A stretch of DNA of 64,000 nt from Acidipila rosea (GTDB taxonomy: Bacteria; Acidobacteriota; Terriglobia; Terriglobales; Acidobacteriaceae): the NCBI RefSeq assembly GCF_004339725.1, contig NZ_SMGK01000001.1, positions 310,001 to 374,000 of the forward strand, read 5' to 3'. The translations under genes and the position numbers were made by a program. Position 1 is the first letter of the stretch, and the number at the start of each line of letters is the position of its first letter. The notes under the pieces are model-generated. The model worked only from the letters and a program-made list of their open reading frames with translations, had not been told where the DNA came from and ran no database searches. Below are positions 8,324 through 16,491 of the stretch, piece by piece.

Positions 8324-10333
8324 ATGAATCGACGCGATACGTTGAAAATCATTGCAGGGGCATGGGCAAGCCTGCTCGCAAATGCAGCGGTTGCAAGTGA
8401 GCCGGGCATTGGCTTTCCGGGCCGACCCGCGGATTCGGCTCCGTGTACGGACGTCTCCGATCGCCCTCGCTCGCAGAAAAATGCTCCCGCATTCGAATGG
8501 CTCACGCTGGGCGATGTGAAGCCGGCCGGGTGGATCAAGGAACAGATGACGCGCGATCTACAGCAGGGATATGCGGGCAAACTCGGCAAGCTTTGCCATG
8601 AGGCGTCCTCGGATATTTTTGTCACCAACCGCAACAGCCTGGCCCGGCAAAACACCAGCAATCAGGATGGCGTGAACTGGTGGAATGGCGAAACGGAAGG
8701 GGTATGGCGAAGTGGGCACATCATGATGGCCTATCTGTCTGAAGATCCGGAGTCGATGAGAGAGGCCGAAGCCTGGGTTCGCCATGTACTTACATCGCAG
8801 GACGCGGACGGATACCTGGGAGCCTTCGCGCCCGATCTGAGATATAAGCGACTGGGTGAGCTCTGGACCCAGTCCTGCTTGCTTACCGGCTTGCTGGCCT
8901 ACGCCGAACTCACAGGCAGCAAAGATGCAATGCAGGCTGTGATTCGCTCATCAGAATGCACAATGGCCGTTCTCGGACCTGGAAAGGCCGAACCTCCATG
9001 GGGTGAGGATCATGACCTCGTTTACGCCGACATCCTGGAGCGGCTCCACGATCTGACGGGCGATCCAAAGTATCTTGATTTTGCTTTATGGCTTTATGAA
9101 AGCTGGAGCACCCATCGCAAGACTTCTGACAACAGTCTCTCTTCGCTACTTAACCGCAAGGCGGGCTGGGTTGATCACGGGGCGCATACCTATGAGACAA
9201 TGCGTGCGCCGCTCTGGCTCTCGATCGCTACTGGCCGTCTTGACCTGGGAACTGCCAGCCGAAACTCTTTCGCCAAGCTGGACCGCTACACCAGCCCTGG
9301 TGGCTCGGCCGTAAGTCAGGAACTTATTCTCGATCAGTCTCCCGATCCCACTCTCTCAGAGTATGAATACTGCGCCACGAAGCAGATCCAGTTCACGCTC
9401 GAGTCAGCCCTGCAAAAGACTGGGAATGCGGCGCTCGGCGACCGGGTCGAGCGCATCTGGTTCAACGCGGCGCAGGGCTCGCGGTTGGCCAATGGCAGCG
9501 CGATCACCTACCTGACCGAAGACAATCGACTCACCTGCAACGGGCGCAAACCGGACGGTTCAGCAATTGAAAAGCGCAACAAATTTTCTCCCACACACCA
9601 GGACGTTGCGGTGTGCTGTAACCCTGCCTCCACTCACGTTGCTGCGCTCTATGTTCGCGGCATGTGGATGAGCCATCCGGAAGGCGGGTTGGCAGCCATG
9701 TTGTACGGCCCCTGCAAGCTCTCTACCGTGGTTGAGAGAGTTCCGATCACGCTGGAGGAACGAACCAACTATCCCTTTGAGAACCAGGTGCAGATCGTCG
9801 TGAGACCGGAGAAGGAAGTGCGTTTCCCCATCTTTCTGCGCGACCCTGGCTGGTCGAAGAGCACCATGGTTCAATGTGAGGGAGCACAGGTTGTGCGCCA
9901 GGGCGACTACATTGTCGTGACCAAGTCCTGGAAGGCAGATGACCAGATCCATATCGATTTTGTGCCGGTTATTCAAGAGATAGAAGCGGTGAATGGTGAG
10001 TTCGCGCTGCAGTATGGGCCGCTCATCTTCGCCCGGGCCATCCCCTCCGCAGCGAAGGTTGTACGCACCTATCCACTGCAAGGCTTTGAAGATTCATACT
10101 TGATTCCTATTGATGAGCCCGCGGATCTGAGCTTGTGCGCCTCAACTCGATGGCAAGGCTTCGGTTTCACCGCGATGCAGGCAAAGGGAGGAGATCCATT
10201 GCGGCCGTTTGATGATGCGCTTCTGAAACTGGAGGGGAGCATGACAGGGAAAGACGGCAACAGCGTTAAGGTAAGTCTTGTCCCCATGGGCAATGCACCA
10301 GGGCTGCGCCGAGTGACGTTTCCGGTCGCTTAA
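8324..10333 (+). CDS. GH127 family beta-L-arabinofuranosidase (DUF1680)
   Basis: Secreted glycoside hydrolase of family 127, expected to remove terminal beta-L-arabinofuranosyl residues from plant glycans. The ATG at 8324 gives MNRRDTLKIIAGAWASLL, a Tat-like signal peptide. The catalytic domain from about residue 60 is an (alpha/alpha)6 barrel with WLTLGDVKPAGWIKEQM, WNGETEGVWRSGHIM and DADGYLG. The zinc/nucleophile set of GH127 is present: E348 and C350 in EYEYCATKQ, and C431-C432 in AVCCNPAST, spacing like that of the characterised enzyme HypBA1 (Glu338, Cys340, Cys417, Cys418). About 669 residues, normal for the family. It lies 161 bp after the PhyH-like gene and 74 bp before GH92. Confidence 0.9.
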   Translation: MNRRDTLKIIAGAWASLLANAAVASEPGIGFPGRPADSAPCTDVSDRPRSQKNAPAFEWLTLGDVKPAGWIKEQMTRDLQQGYAGKLGKLCHEASSDIFVTNRNSLARQNTSNQDGVNWWNGETEGVWRSGHIMMAYLSEDPESMREAEAWVRHVLTSQDADGYLGAFAPDLRYKRLGELWTQSCLLTGLLAYAELTGSKDAMQAVIRSSECTMAVLGPGKAEPPWGEDHDLVYADILERLHDLTGDPKYLDFALWLYESWSTHRKTSDNSLSSLLNRKAGWVDHGAHTYETMRAPLWLSIATGRLDLGTASRNSFAKLDRYTSPGGSAVSQELILDQSPDPTLSEYEYCATKQIQFTLESALQKTGNAALGDRVERIWFNAAQGSRLANGSAITYLTEDNRLTCNGRKPDGSAIEKRNKFSPTHQDVAVCCNPASTHVAALYVRGMWMSHPEGGLAAMLYGPCKLSTVVERVPITLEERTNYPFENQVQIVVRPEKEVRFPIFLRDPGWSKSTMVQCEGAQVVRQGDYIVVTKSWKADDQIHIDFVPVIQEIEAVNGEFALQYGPLIFARAIPSAAKVVRTYPLQGFEDSYLIPIDEPADLSLCASTRWQGFGFTAMQAKGGDPLRPFDDALLKLEGSMTGKDGNSVKVSLVPMGNAPGLRRVTFPVA

Positions 10334-10407
10334 TCGGAGAGGCACAGGCCTGGCTAAATGGCCGTTTGCAATCTAGTGAAAAGAGCTGGCGGGGGACTGA
10401 GAGAAGC

Positions 10408-12645
10408 ATGAATTTGTATTTACCAAAGGCATCCAAAAACGAACAACGGATGGTGTTTCTTGCCATCACAGGCCTGCTCGCTTTGCTGGCCACGGTCAAC
10501 GGAAATGCCCAACCAACTCTGCGCCCAGCCGACCTGGTGAATACTTTCATTGGCACCGATGGGACTGGCCACACGTTTCCCGGACCCAGCCGCCCCTTTG
10601 GCATGGTCCAGCCCGGCCCAGACAACGCAGAGGGCGGTTGGGACTTCACCAGCGGCTACCAGTATCGAGCCCCTAACATTCTTGGGTTCTCCCAAACCCA
10701 TGCCAGTGGAACCGGCGTCGATGAGTTGGGCGACATACTGTTGCAGCCGCTCGCCGAAAAGCGCCTGAGTGATTTCGGCAGCACCTACGACAAGTCCAGT
10801 GAGACCGCTCGACCCGGGTATTACGCGGTGACTCTCCGCCGCAATGGGGCGCGGGTGGAACTGACTTCAACGCTTCGCGTCGCCCTGCACCGATACACCT
10901 ACAGCCACCGCGGACGCGTCTATGTGCTGGCCGATTTTCAACATGGATTGATCAGCGAATTTGGTCCGCCCAGGGTTATCGAAAGCGATATAACTCCAGG
11001 CGCCGACCGCATCGTAGGGCATGAGCGAGTTCACGCCTGGACCACGCGAACCATCGCCTTCGCTGTTGTTTTCAATCATCCAATCGTGGATGTGACTGTA
11101 CTCCCGGCCACTCGAGGAGCAAAGGCTCCGCGCTACCTATTGGCCTTTGAAACAGGGGAAAGCAAGCAACTGCTGGTGAAGATCTCCGTCACCAGCACAG
11201 ATGTAGAAGGAGCCAAGGGCAATCTCGCCGAACTGCCGGGATGGGATTTTGACTCCGTTGTAAAGGAGTCAAACGAGGAATGGAATGCGCTGCTGAGCCG
11301 CATCACGCTCACGGCTCCGGTGACACAGAAGCGGATCTTCTACACCGCGCTCTATCACTGCCTTTTGCATCCCAGTGTTCTCTCCGATCGAGACGGTCGT
11401 TACCGCGGTCCAGATGGCAAGATTCGAAACAGCGGCAAGCGCCTCCACTATTCGACCTTTTCGTTATGGGATACCTTCCGCGCCGGATTCCCTCTGGATG
11501 CGCTCATCGTTCCGGAGCGAATCGACGATTTTATCGAAACGTTGCTTGATCAGGGAGATGCGCAGGGCTACCTCCCGCTTTGGCCGATCTGGGGCGCCGA
11601 GACCAACACCATGATCGGCAACCCCGCGTTGCCTACCATCGCAACTGCATGGGCTGACGGCTTTCGCGGCTTCGATGGCCAGCGGGCGTTGGCGGCGATG
11701 ATTCACGCCTCCACAATCAACCACACACTTTCTGACAACTCCACTTCCGACTGGGAAGTGTATGACCAATACGGCTATTTCCCTATCGACAAGGTAAATG
11801 GGGAGGCTGTTTCCCGCACCATGGAAGCCGGAGTGGGAGATGACGCTACGGCGCGCATGGCCGGCATGCTGGGCGACGTAGAAAACCGGAGGCGATTCAG
11901 CAAACGCGCTCAAAGCTGGCGCTCCCTCATGGACCCGGAGACGCACCTGGCGCGCGGTCGTGACAGCAAGGGCGTGTGGAGGACACCGTTTGACCCGGTC
12001 GCCGTGACTTCGCCATTAAACAATCCTGGCGACTATACGGAAGCCAATGCGTGGCAGTACACATGGGCGCCGGCTCTGCACGATGTCGACGGCCTGGTCG
12101 CGGCGATGGGCGGAAGAGATGGCTTCACTGCGATGCTGGATCGCTTCTTTACTATCCCCAATCACGGCGTCAACAAATATCTTGGGCAAGAAGCGCAGAT
12201 TGGACAATACGCCCACGGCGACGAGCCTAGCCATCACATTGCATGGCTATACGCCTTTTCGAGCACCCCTTGCCGAGGGCAGGAACGCGTTCATCAAATC
12301 GCTACCAGCTTTTATCGCGACACCCCCGACGGAATCATTGGAAATGACGATGCGGGTCAGATGAGCGCGTGGTATATCTTTGCCACGATGGGTTTCTACC
12401 CGGTACAACCGGCAAGTGGCCAGTATGTCCTCGGCAAGCCGCTGACCAAATACATTAGGATTCGTATCCCTGGCCGAGAACCGCTGCAGATCGTCTCTCC
12501 GGGCACGGCTCACGCGCGATTCTGCGTCACAAGCGTCAGTCTTCGCGGAGTTGTGATCCACGGCCCGACGGTCAGCCATCAGGCACTCGCCGCTGGCGGC
12601 CAACTCCTCTTCCAGGCCAAAGATAACTGCAGAGGTCCTTCATGA
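10408..12645 (+). CDS. GH92 family alpha-mannosidase
   Basis: Secreted calcium-dependent exo-alpha-mannosidase (family 92; often alpha-1,2-). The ATG at 10408 behind GAGAGAAGC gives a signal peptide with core VFLAITGLLALLATVNGNAQ. The body starts with the family signature ADLVNTFIGTDGTGHTFPGP and GMVQPGPDN. It also has SLWDTFRAGFPL, EPSHHIAWLYAF and the C-terminal GNDDAGQMSAWYIFATMGFY, all diagnostic of GH92. About 745 residues. Its stop overlaps the ATG of the GH13 gene by four bases (ATGA at 12642-12645), so the two are translationally coupled. The neighbouring GH127 and AraC regulator point to breakdown of a plant or fungal arabino-/mannosylated glycan. Confidence 0.93.
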   Translation: MNLYLPKASKNEQRMVFLAITGLLALLATVNGNAQPTLRPADLVNTFIGTDGTGHTFPGPSRPFGMVQPGPDNAEGGWDFTSGYQYRAPNILGFSQTHASGTGVDELGDILLQPLAEKRLSDFGSTYDKSSETARPGYYAVTLRRNGARVELTSTLRVALHRYTYSHRGRVYVLADFQHGLISEFGPPRVIESDITPGADRIVGHERVHAWTTRTIAFAVVFNHPIVDVTVLPATRGAKAPRYLLAFETGESKQLLVKISVTSTDVEGAKGNLAELPGWDFDSVVKESNEEWNALLSRITLTAPVTQKRIFYTALYHCLLHPSVLSDRDGRYRGPDGKIRNSGKRLHYSTFSLWDTFRAGFPLDALIVPERIDDFIETLLDQGDAQGYLPLWPIWGAETNTMIGNPALPTIATAWADGFRGFDGQRALAAMIHASTINHTLSDNSTSDWEVYDQYGYFPIDKVNGEAVSRTMEAGVGDDATARMAGMLGDVENRRRFSKRAQSWRSLMDPETHLARGRDSKGVWRTPFDPVAVTSPLNNPGDYTEANAWQYTWAPALHDVDGLVAAMGGRDGFTAMLDRFFTIPNHGVNKYLGQEAQIGQYAHGDEPSHHIAWLYAFSSTPCRGQERVHQIATSFYRDTPDGIIGNDDAGQMSAWYIFATMGFYPVQPASGQYVLGKPLTKYIRIRIPGREPLQIVSPGTAHARFCVTSVSLRGVVIHGPTVSHQALAAGGQLLFQAKDNCRGPS

Positions 12646-14551
12646 GAGTTATTCCGTCCGCCCTTCGCTGCCTCCTTCTTGCGCTCCTGCTCTTACCTTC
12701 TGCAGCGTTGCTATTCGGGGAAAGGCCTGCAATCGATTCGATTGACCCTCCTGACTGGTTCATCCAGCTCCCCGATCCCATGCTGCTGATCCATGGAACC
12801 GGCCTCGACCGTGCCAAGCTATCCATCCAGGCGCATGGAGTCGAAGTTGAGCGCACCCGGGTTTCACCCAACGGCCACTGGGCGTTCCTTTGGCTCAAGA
12901 CCACAGCGGCCAAGCCGCAGATGATCGACATCGTGGCAACCAATGGAGACGGTCGCGCCGCCCATCCATTTCGGCTAAAGCCACGCACTGAACCCGCAGG
13001 CGCCCATCGTGGCTTCGATCCCAGCGACGTGATCTATCTGGTTATGACAGACCGGTTCGCCGATGGCGACCCGGCCAGCAACCGCCCCGCGTCGAGCCCT
13101 GACGGCTACGATCGCAAGAAGGTGCGCGGCTGGCACGGGGGCGACTTTGCCGGCATCGAGCAGCATATCGACTACTTGCAGTCTCTTGGCGTCACCGCGA
13201 TCTGGACCACGCCGGTTTACGACAACGGCGCCATGCCAGAGTCGTATCACGGCTATGCGGCCACCAACTATTACGCGATCGATTCGCATTTCGGCACCTT
13301 GGACGAGTACAAGAAGCTTTCCGCTTCTCTGCATGCTCACGGCATCAAGCTGATCATCGACCTGGTTCCCAACCATATTGGTGTGCAACATCCATGGGTG
13401 CTTGATCCACCGACGCCCAACTGGTTTCACGGCACACTGGCCAATCATCCCAAGCTTGGCGGGCCAAACTTCAACTACGATCGCGATATCTACAACCTGA
13501 TCGATCCGCATGCCACGGCCGCAAGTAAAAGTCTCCTTGCCGACAGCTGGTTCACCGATGCCATGCCGGACATGAACCAGGAGAACCCGCTGGTTTCGCA
13601 ATACCTGATTCAGAACGCGCTGTGGTGGGTCGAAACCGCACAACTGGACGCTATTCGCCTCGATACATTCCAATGGGTCGGCCGCCCTTTCTGGCACGAC
13701 TACCACGCCGCCCTGCACGCGGCCTTTCCGCATCTGACCACGGTGGGCGAAGTGCTGTATCGAGATCCCGTCCTGACCTCCTTCTTCGCCGGCGGCAGAG
13801 AACATGAGGGTATCGATACCGGTCTCGACACGCCGTTTGACTACCCGGTCTTCTTCGCGATCCGAGACGTTCTGGCCCATGACAAGCCCATGACGGAGCT
13901 GAGCGCGATCCTTCGTCAGGACTCGCTTTACCCGCACCCGGATCGCCTCGTCCAGTTCTTTGGCAACCACGACCAGACGCGTTTCTTCACCGAAGCTCAT
14001 GGCTCGTTGCCCCGCCTCAAAGAAGCGTTGGGGCTGATGGCCACTCTGCGCGGCACTCCCGAGCTTTACTCGGGGGACGAAATTGCCATGCCCGGCGGTG
14101 AGGCCCAGACAACCGCCGGGACTTTCCCGGTGGCTTTCCCGCCAATGGGTCTGGCGCGTCGCCGTCTGCTTTTTCGGCCTCCACGCGCACTGCGGATCAG
14201 CAGTCTACGTTTGCCTGGACCTCTGCTCTGTTGGCCGCTCGCAAGAGTCATCCTGTCCTGCAAGGCGCCCCCCAGGAGGATCTCTTCGCGGATGACACCG
14301 CGATGGTTTTCGCGCGCACCGCCAGCCTTAAGGGATGCAACCCCGGCGTGTCGGAAGATGCGGTTCTTTCTGTCGTCAACAAGAGCACGTCCCCACGCAC
14401 TCTAAGCATTTCGACATTCGCCACGGCGCTAGCGGGTTGTAGCCGATTTGAGCCGCTGGCACCGGCTGCTGGCGGCACGGCCAAGTTGGACGGTGGAAGG
14501 CTTGAAGTGACCGTGCCCGCTGACTCCTTCGCACTCTTCTCCGTTCGCTGA
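12642..14551 (+). pseudogene. GH13 alpha-amylase/cyclomaltodextrinase-like gene with a single-base frameshift
   Basis: Secreted GH13 enzyme (alpha-glucan hydrolase, cyclomaltodextrinase/neopullulanase-like), interrupted near its 3' end. A signal peptide and an N-terminal immunoglobulin-like domain precede the barrel. Catalytic regions are intact: VPNHIGV, AIRLDTFQW (nucleophile Asp), TVGEVLYRDP (acid/base Glu) and FFGNHDQTRF. After GDEIAMPGGE the reading frame fails at about 14103: the next bases encode PDNRRDFPGGFP, the normal family sequence, only in the +1 frame, which then stays open to a stop at 14551 (C-terminal beta domain, ending SFALFSVR). One base is missing from a GAC-like codon at 14103-14104. 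The zero-frame product would stop at 14405 with an unrelated tail. Either a real mutation or a sequencing error; the catalytic residues all lie before the lesion. Confidence 0.85.
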
Positions 14552-14572
14552 GACGTAAAGAAAAGAGGTACT

Positions 14573-14938
14573 ATTCTCCGCATAGGATTCCTATTTCCCG
14601 CGAACGATAAGGCGTACGTTGATAGCGACCGCGAGGGCAACTACCGCCGCATTGAGTATGCTTTGGACCAAGCGGCCGCGCAGCACGCCAACATCGCCCT
14701 CTTCCCAGAATCCTCAATCCTCGGCTGGGAAAATCCGGACGCCCATCAACTCGCCCAGCCCATACCCGGCCTCGACAGCGACCGCCTGGCAACCCTGGCC
14801 AGAGAATACAAACTCATGATCGCGATCGGTATCGATGAAAAAGACGGCAACCACCTCTACGATTCCGCCCTGCTCATCGACAAGAACGGGAAGATCCTTT
14901 GGAAGCATCGCAAGATCAATGTCCTGCCCGAGCTCCAA
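14573..14938 (+). pseudogene. Carbon-nitrogen hydrolase (nitrilase family) 5' fragment
   Basis: The first ~120 codons of a nitrilase-superfamily amidase. It shows the N-terminal strand LRIGFLFPAND, the catalytic Glu context IALFPESSILGW, and the catalytic Lys context WKHRKINVLPEL, after which similarity stops at about 14938. The third catalytic residue (Cys) and the rest of the ~270-residue fold are missing. No canonical start codon lies at the expected place: the frame begins ATT CTC CGC behind AAGAGG. Hence a truncated, start-less remnant 21 bp after the GH13 stop. Confidence 0.7.
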
Positions 14939-14941
14939 GTC

Positions 14942-15193
14942 CTGCTGTGTGACAGAATTCAATGTTCCTTCGGCCTCTGTTCGATAAAACTCCGGCCCAA
15001 CGCGTGCTTTGATGAATTCCCTAAAGCGACGAGCTATAGCGACATGCTCCGACTCAAGTATCGCGGCTTTCAGTCTCTCTGCGAGGTCTTGGGATGCCTC
15101 TTCGAGTATCGCGTCGATGGGCTTCCGCTTCCGCGCGTCGTAATCCGCCCAAGTCGCATCCGGCACATCAAGGGCAGCAATGTAGTAGATACC
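14942..15193 (-). pseudogene. Fragment of an unrecognised gene
   Basis: A minus-strand coding-like segment of about 84 codons with no start or end of its own. It has strongly protein-like composition (DVPDATWADYDARKRKPIDA and IARRFREFIKARVGPEFYRT) and looks helical and charged. It abuts the nitrilase fragment on one side and a cytochrome b fragment, in another frame, on the other. I do not recognise the family. Confidence 0.4.
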
Positions 15194-15194
15194 C

Positions 15195-15344
15195 GACGCG
15201 CAGTCCGGTCTCCGAGAGCAGATCGTAGAGCATGGAATAGCCAAAGAATCCGTCCACCAGTGCCAACGCCAACAAAGTCGGCCCGATCAGCCAGTTTAGC
15301 TCTCGCGGTTCGCGATAGGTGGCGGTCAGGAAGATGCGTGCCAA
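15195..15344 (-). pseudogene. Cytochrome b (bc1/QcrB-type) internal fragment
   Basis: About 50 codons on the minus strand read [20 protein letters not shown] followed by a membrane segment and SETGLRV. This matches the region of bc-complex cytochrome b around the conserved Y/F-R-x-P-R-E-L-N-W-x-x-G motif and the following transmembrane helix. Upstream codons in the same frame do not look like cytochrome b and the sequence stops at TGLRV, so this is an orphan internal piece, not a functional gene. Confidence 0.6.
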
Positions 15345-15703
15345 ATGCGTCCTTTTGCTAGGGCAGTTTGCGGACTCCATCCGATCGTTGCAGTGGACCG
15401 CGCTCAGGACTGCGACACGGGTGGTGTCAGCGGACATTCAGGCTGCTTCGTTCGTTGCCTGCGGTCAGCCATTACAACAATAAGGCGCAACTGCTCGACG
15501 GATGCCCGCTTTACAGTAATTAGCCCGCGCTCTCTCTTCCTGCATGTGCCGGTTGAACTGCACCCAGTATCTCTCCGAACTGAAGTTCACCAGACTGAGT
15601 TCATCCTCGCGAGGATGCAGATACACCCCCTTTCCTGCCCAATACACTCGTAGGCTTCTTTGAATTTCACGATTGACAATCATTGAACTACGGGATAAGT
15701 TAA
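15345..15703. other. Region without a clear gene; one short doubtful minus-strand ORF
   Basis: About 360 bp between the cytochrome b fragment and the TetR upstream region. The only notable frame is 15465-15683 on the minus strand (72 codons, beginning MIVNREIQRSLRVYWAGKG), which reads like protein but has no ribosome-binding site and no recognisable family. Given the gene fragments next door, it may be another remnant. Confidence 0.3.
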
Positions 15704-15722
15704 TTCGTATTTACAGTACGAA
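15704..15722. promoter_or_regulatory. Candidate TetR operator (inverted repeat)
   Basis: TTCGTA at 15704-15709 and TACGAA at 15717-15722 form a perfect 6-bp inverted repeat around a 7-bp spacer, inside an AT-rich stretch 40 bp upstream of the TetR start. Size and place fit an autoregulatory TetR operator. Inference from position and symmetry only. Confidence 0.5.
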
Positions 15723-15762
15723 ATCGAATAGTAAGTACGGATTTACAAAAGCGCAGGAGACC

Positions 15763-16491
15763 ATGGCAACCAAGGCCAAAGTCAAAGTGGGGAATCCGTA
15801 TCACCAACATCGCGAGCGGCAGAGGCGCCGCATTCTCGATGCAGCCAAAGAGATCTTTGATGAGCGTGGCATCGATCGGACCACAATGGCCGAAATCATG
15901 GCTGCGACCGGGTTGCGCGCCTCCACTCTTTACGAGTATTTCTCGAAGAAGGACGACATAGTCTGGGCGATCTTCAGTGACATGATCGAGGAAGATTCCG
16001 CCCGCGCGAAGATAGCTGTCGAAGGCGCAACGACGGGGCTTGCGAAGATCATGGCGCTGCTGGAGCACATGGCCGATCAGCTGTCGAATGATTCGGCGAA
16101 GATTCGCTTCATGGCGCAGTTCGATGCCATGTACGCGCGAGACTGGCCGGTGGAACGTCTTCTGACACTTGAAGGACAACTCAACGACATCGGCTTCGAA
16201 GGCTTCAAGAAATTGATCAGAGAAGGCATCGATGACGGTTCTCTCCGACGGGGCCTGGACCCTGATCTGACATTGCATGCGGTGATCAATGCGGTCATAG
16301 GTGCGCAGCGGCGTCTCGCATCGCTGGGGACGAAGGTGGAGCTGGAATACGGACAATCGATTGACAGCCTGTTCAAGGAAATGATCCGCATCGTCGAATT
16401 TGGCCTGCGTGCGCCCGCACCCTCTAATAAAAATGGACCGGCCCCTAGAGTGAAAGCCCGCAAGGGCTCAAAAGGAAAGAGGACTTTGTGA
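15763..16491 (+). CDS. TetR/AcrR-family transcriptional regulator
   Basis: Cytoplasmic DNA-binding repressor, about 242 residues. The N-terminal TetR helix-turn-helix is clear: RILDAAKEIFDERGIDRTTM, then MAATGLRASTLYEYFSKKDD at about 46-65. The C-terminal ~150 residues are the helical ligand-binding domain. The tail (RVKARKGSKGKRTL) is basic. The ATG at 15763 has a strong Shine-Dalgarno (AGGAGA, 3 bases away). Its stop overlaps the GTG start of the GH2 gene (GTGA at 16488-16491), so the regulator and beta-galactosidase are co-translated, implying that it controls this pair, probably via the inverted repeat upstream. Ligand unknown, plausibly a galactoside. Confidence 0.92.
   Translation: MATKAKVKVGNPYHQHRERQRRRILDAAKEIFDERGIDRTTMAEIMAATGLRASTLYEYFSKKDDIVWAIFSDMIEEDSARAKIAVEGATTGLAKIMALLEHMADQLSNDSAKIRFMAQFDAMYARDWPVERLLTLEGQLNDIGFEGFKKLIREGIDDGSLRRGLDPDLTLHAVINAVIGAQRRLASLGTKVELEYGQSIDSLFKEMIRIVEFGLRAPAPSNKNGPAPRVKARKGSKGKRTL

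Noticed and set aside
12975-14000. 341-codon minus-strand frame opposite the GH13 gene
   Set aside because: Shadow frame; GH13 catalytic motifs are on the plus strand.
14100-14110. Programmed ribosomal frameshift in the GH13 gene
   Set aside because: No slippery heptamer or downstream pseudoknot is apparent at the junction; a simple one-base deletion explains it.
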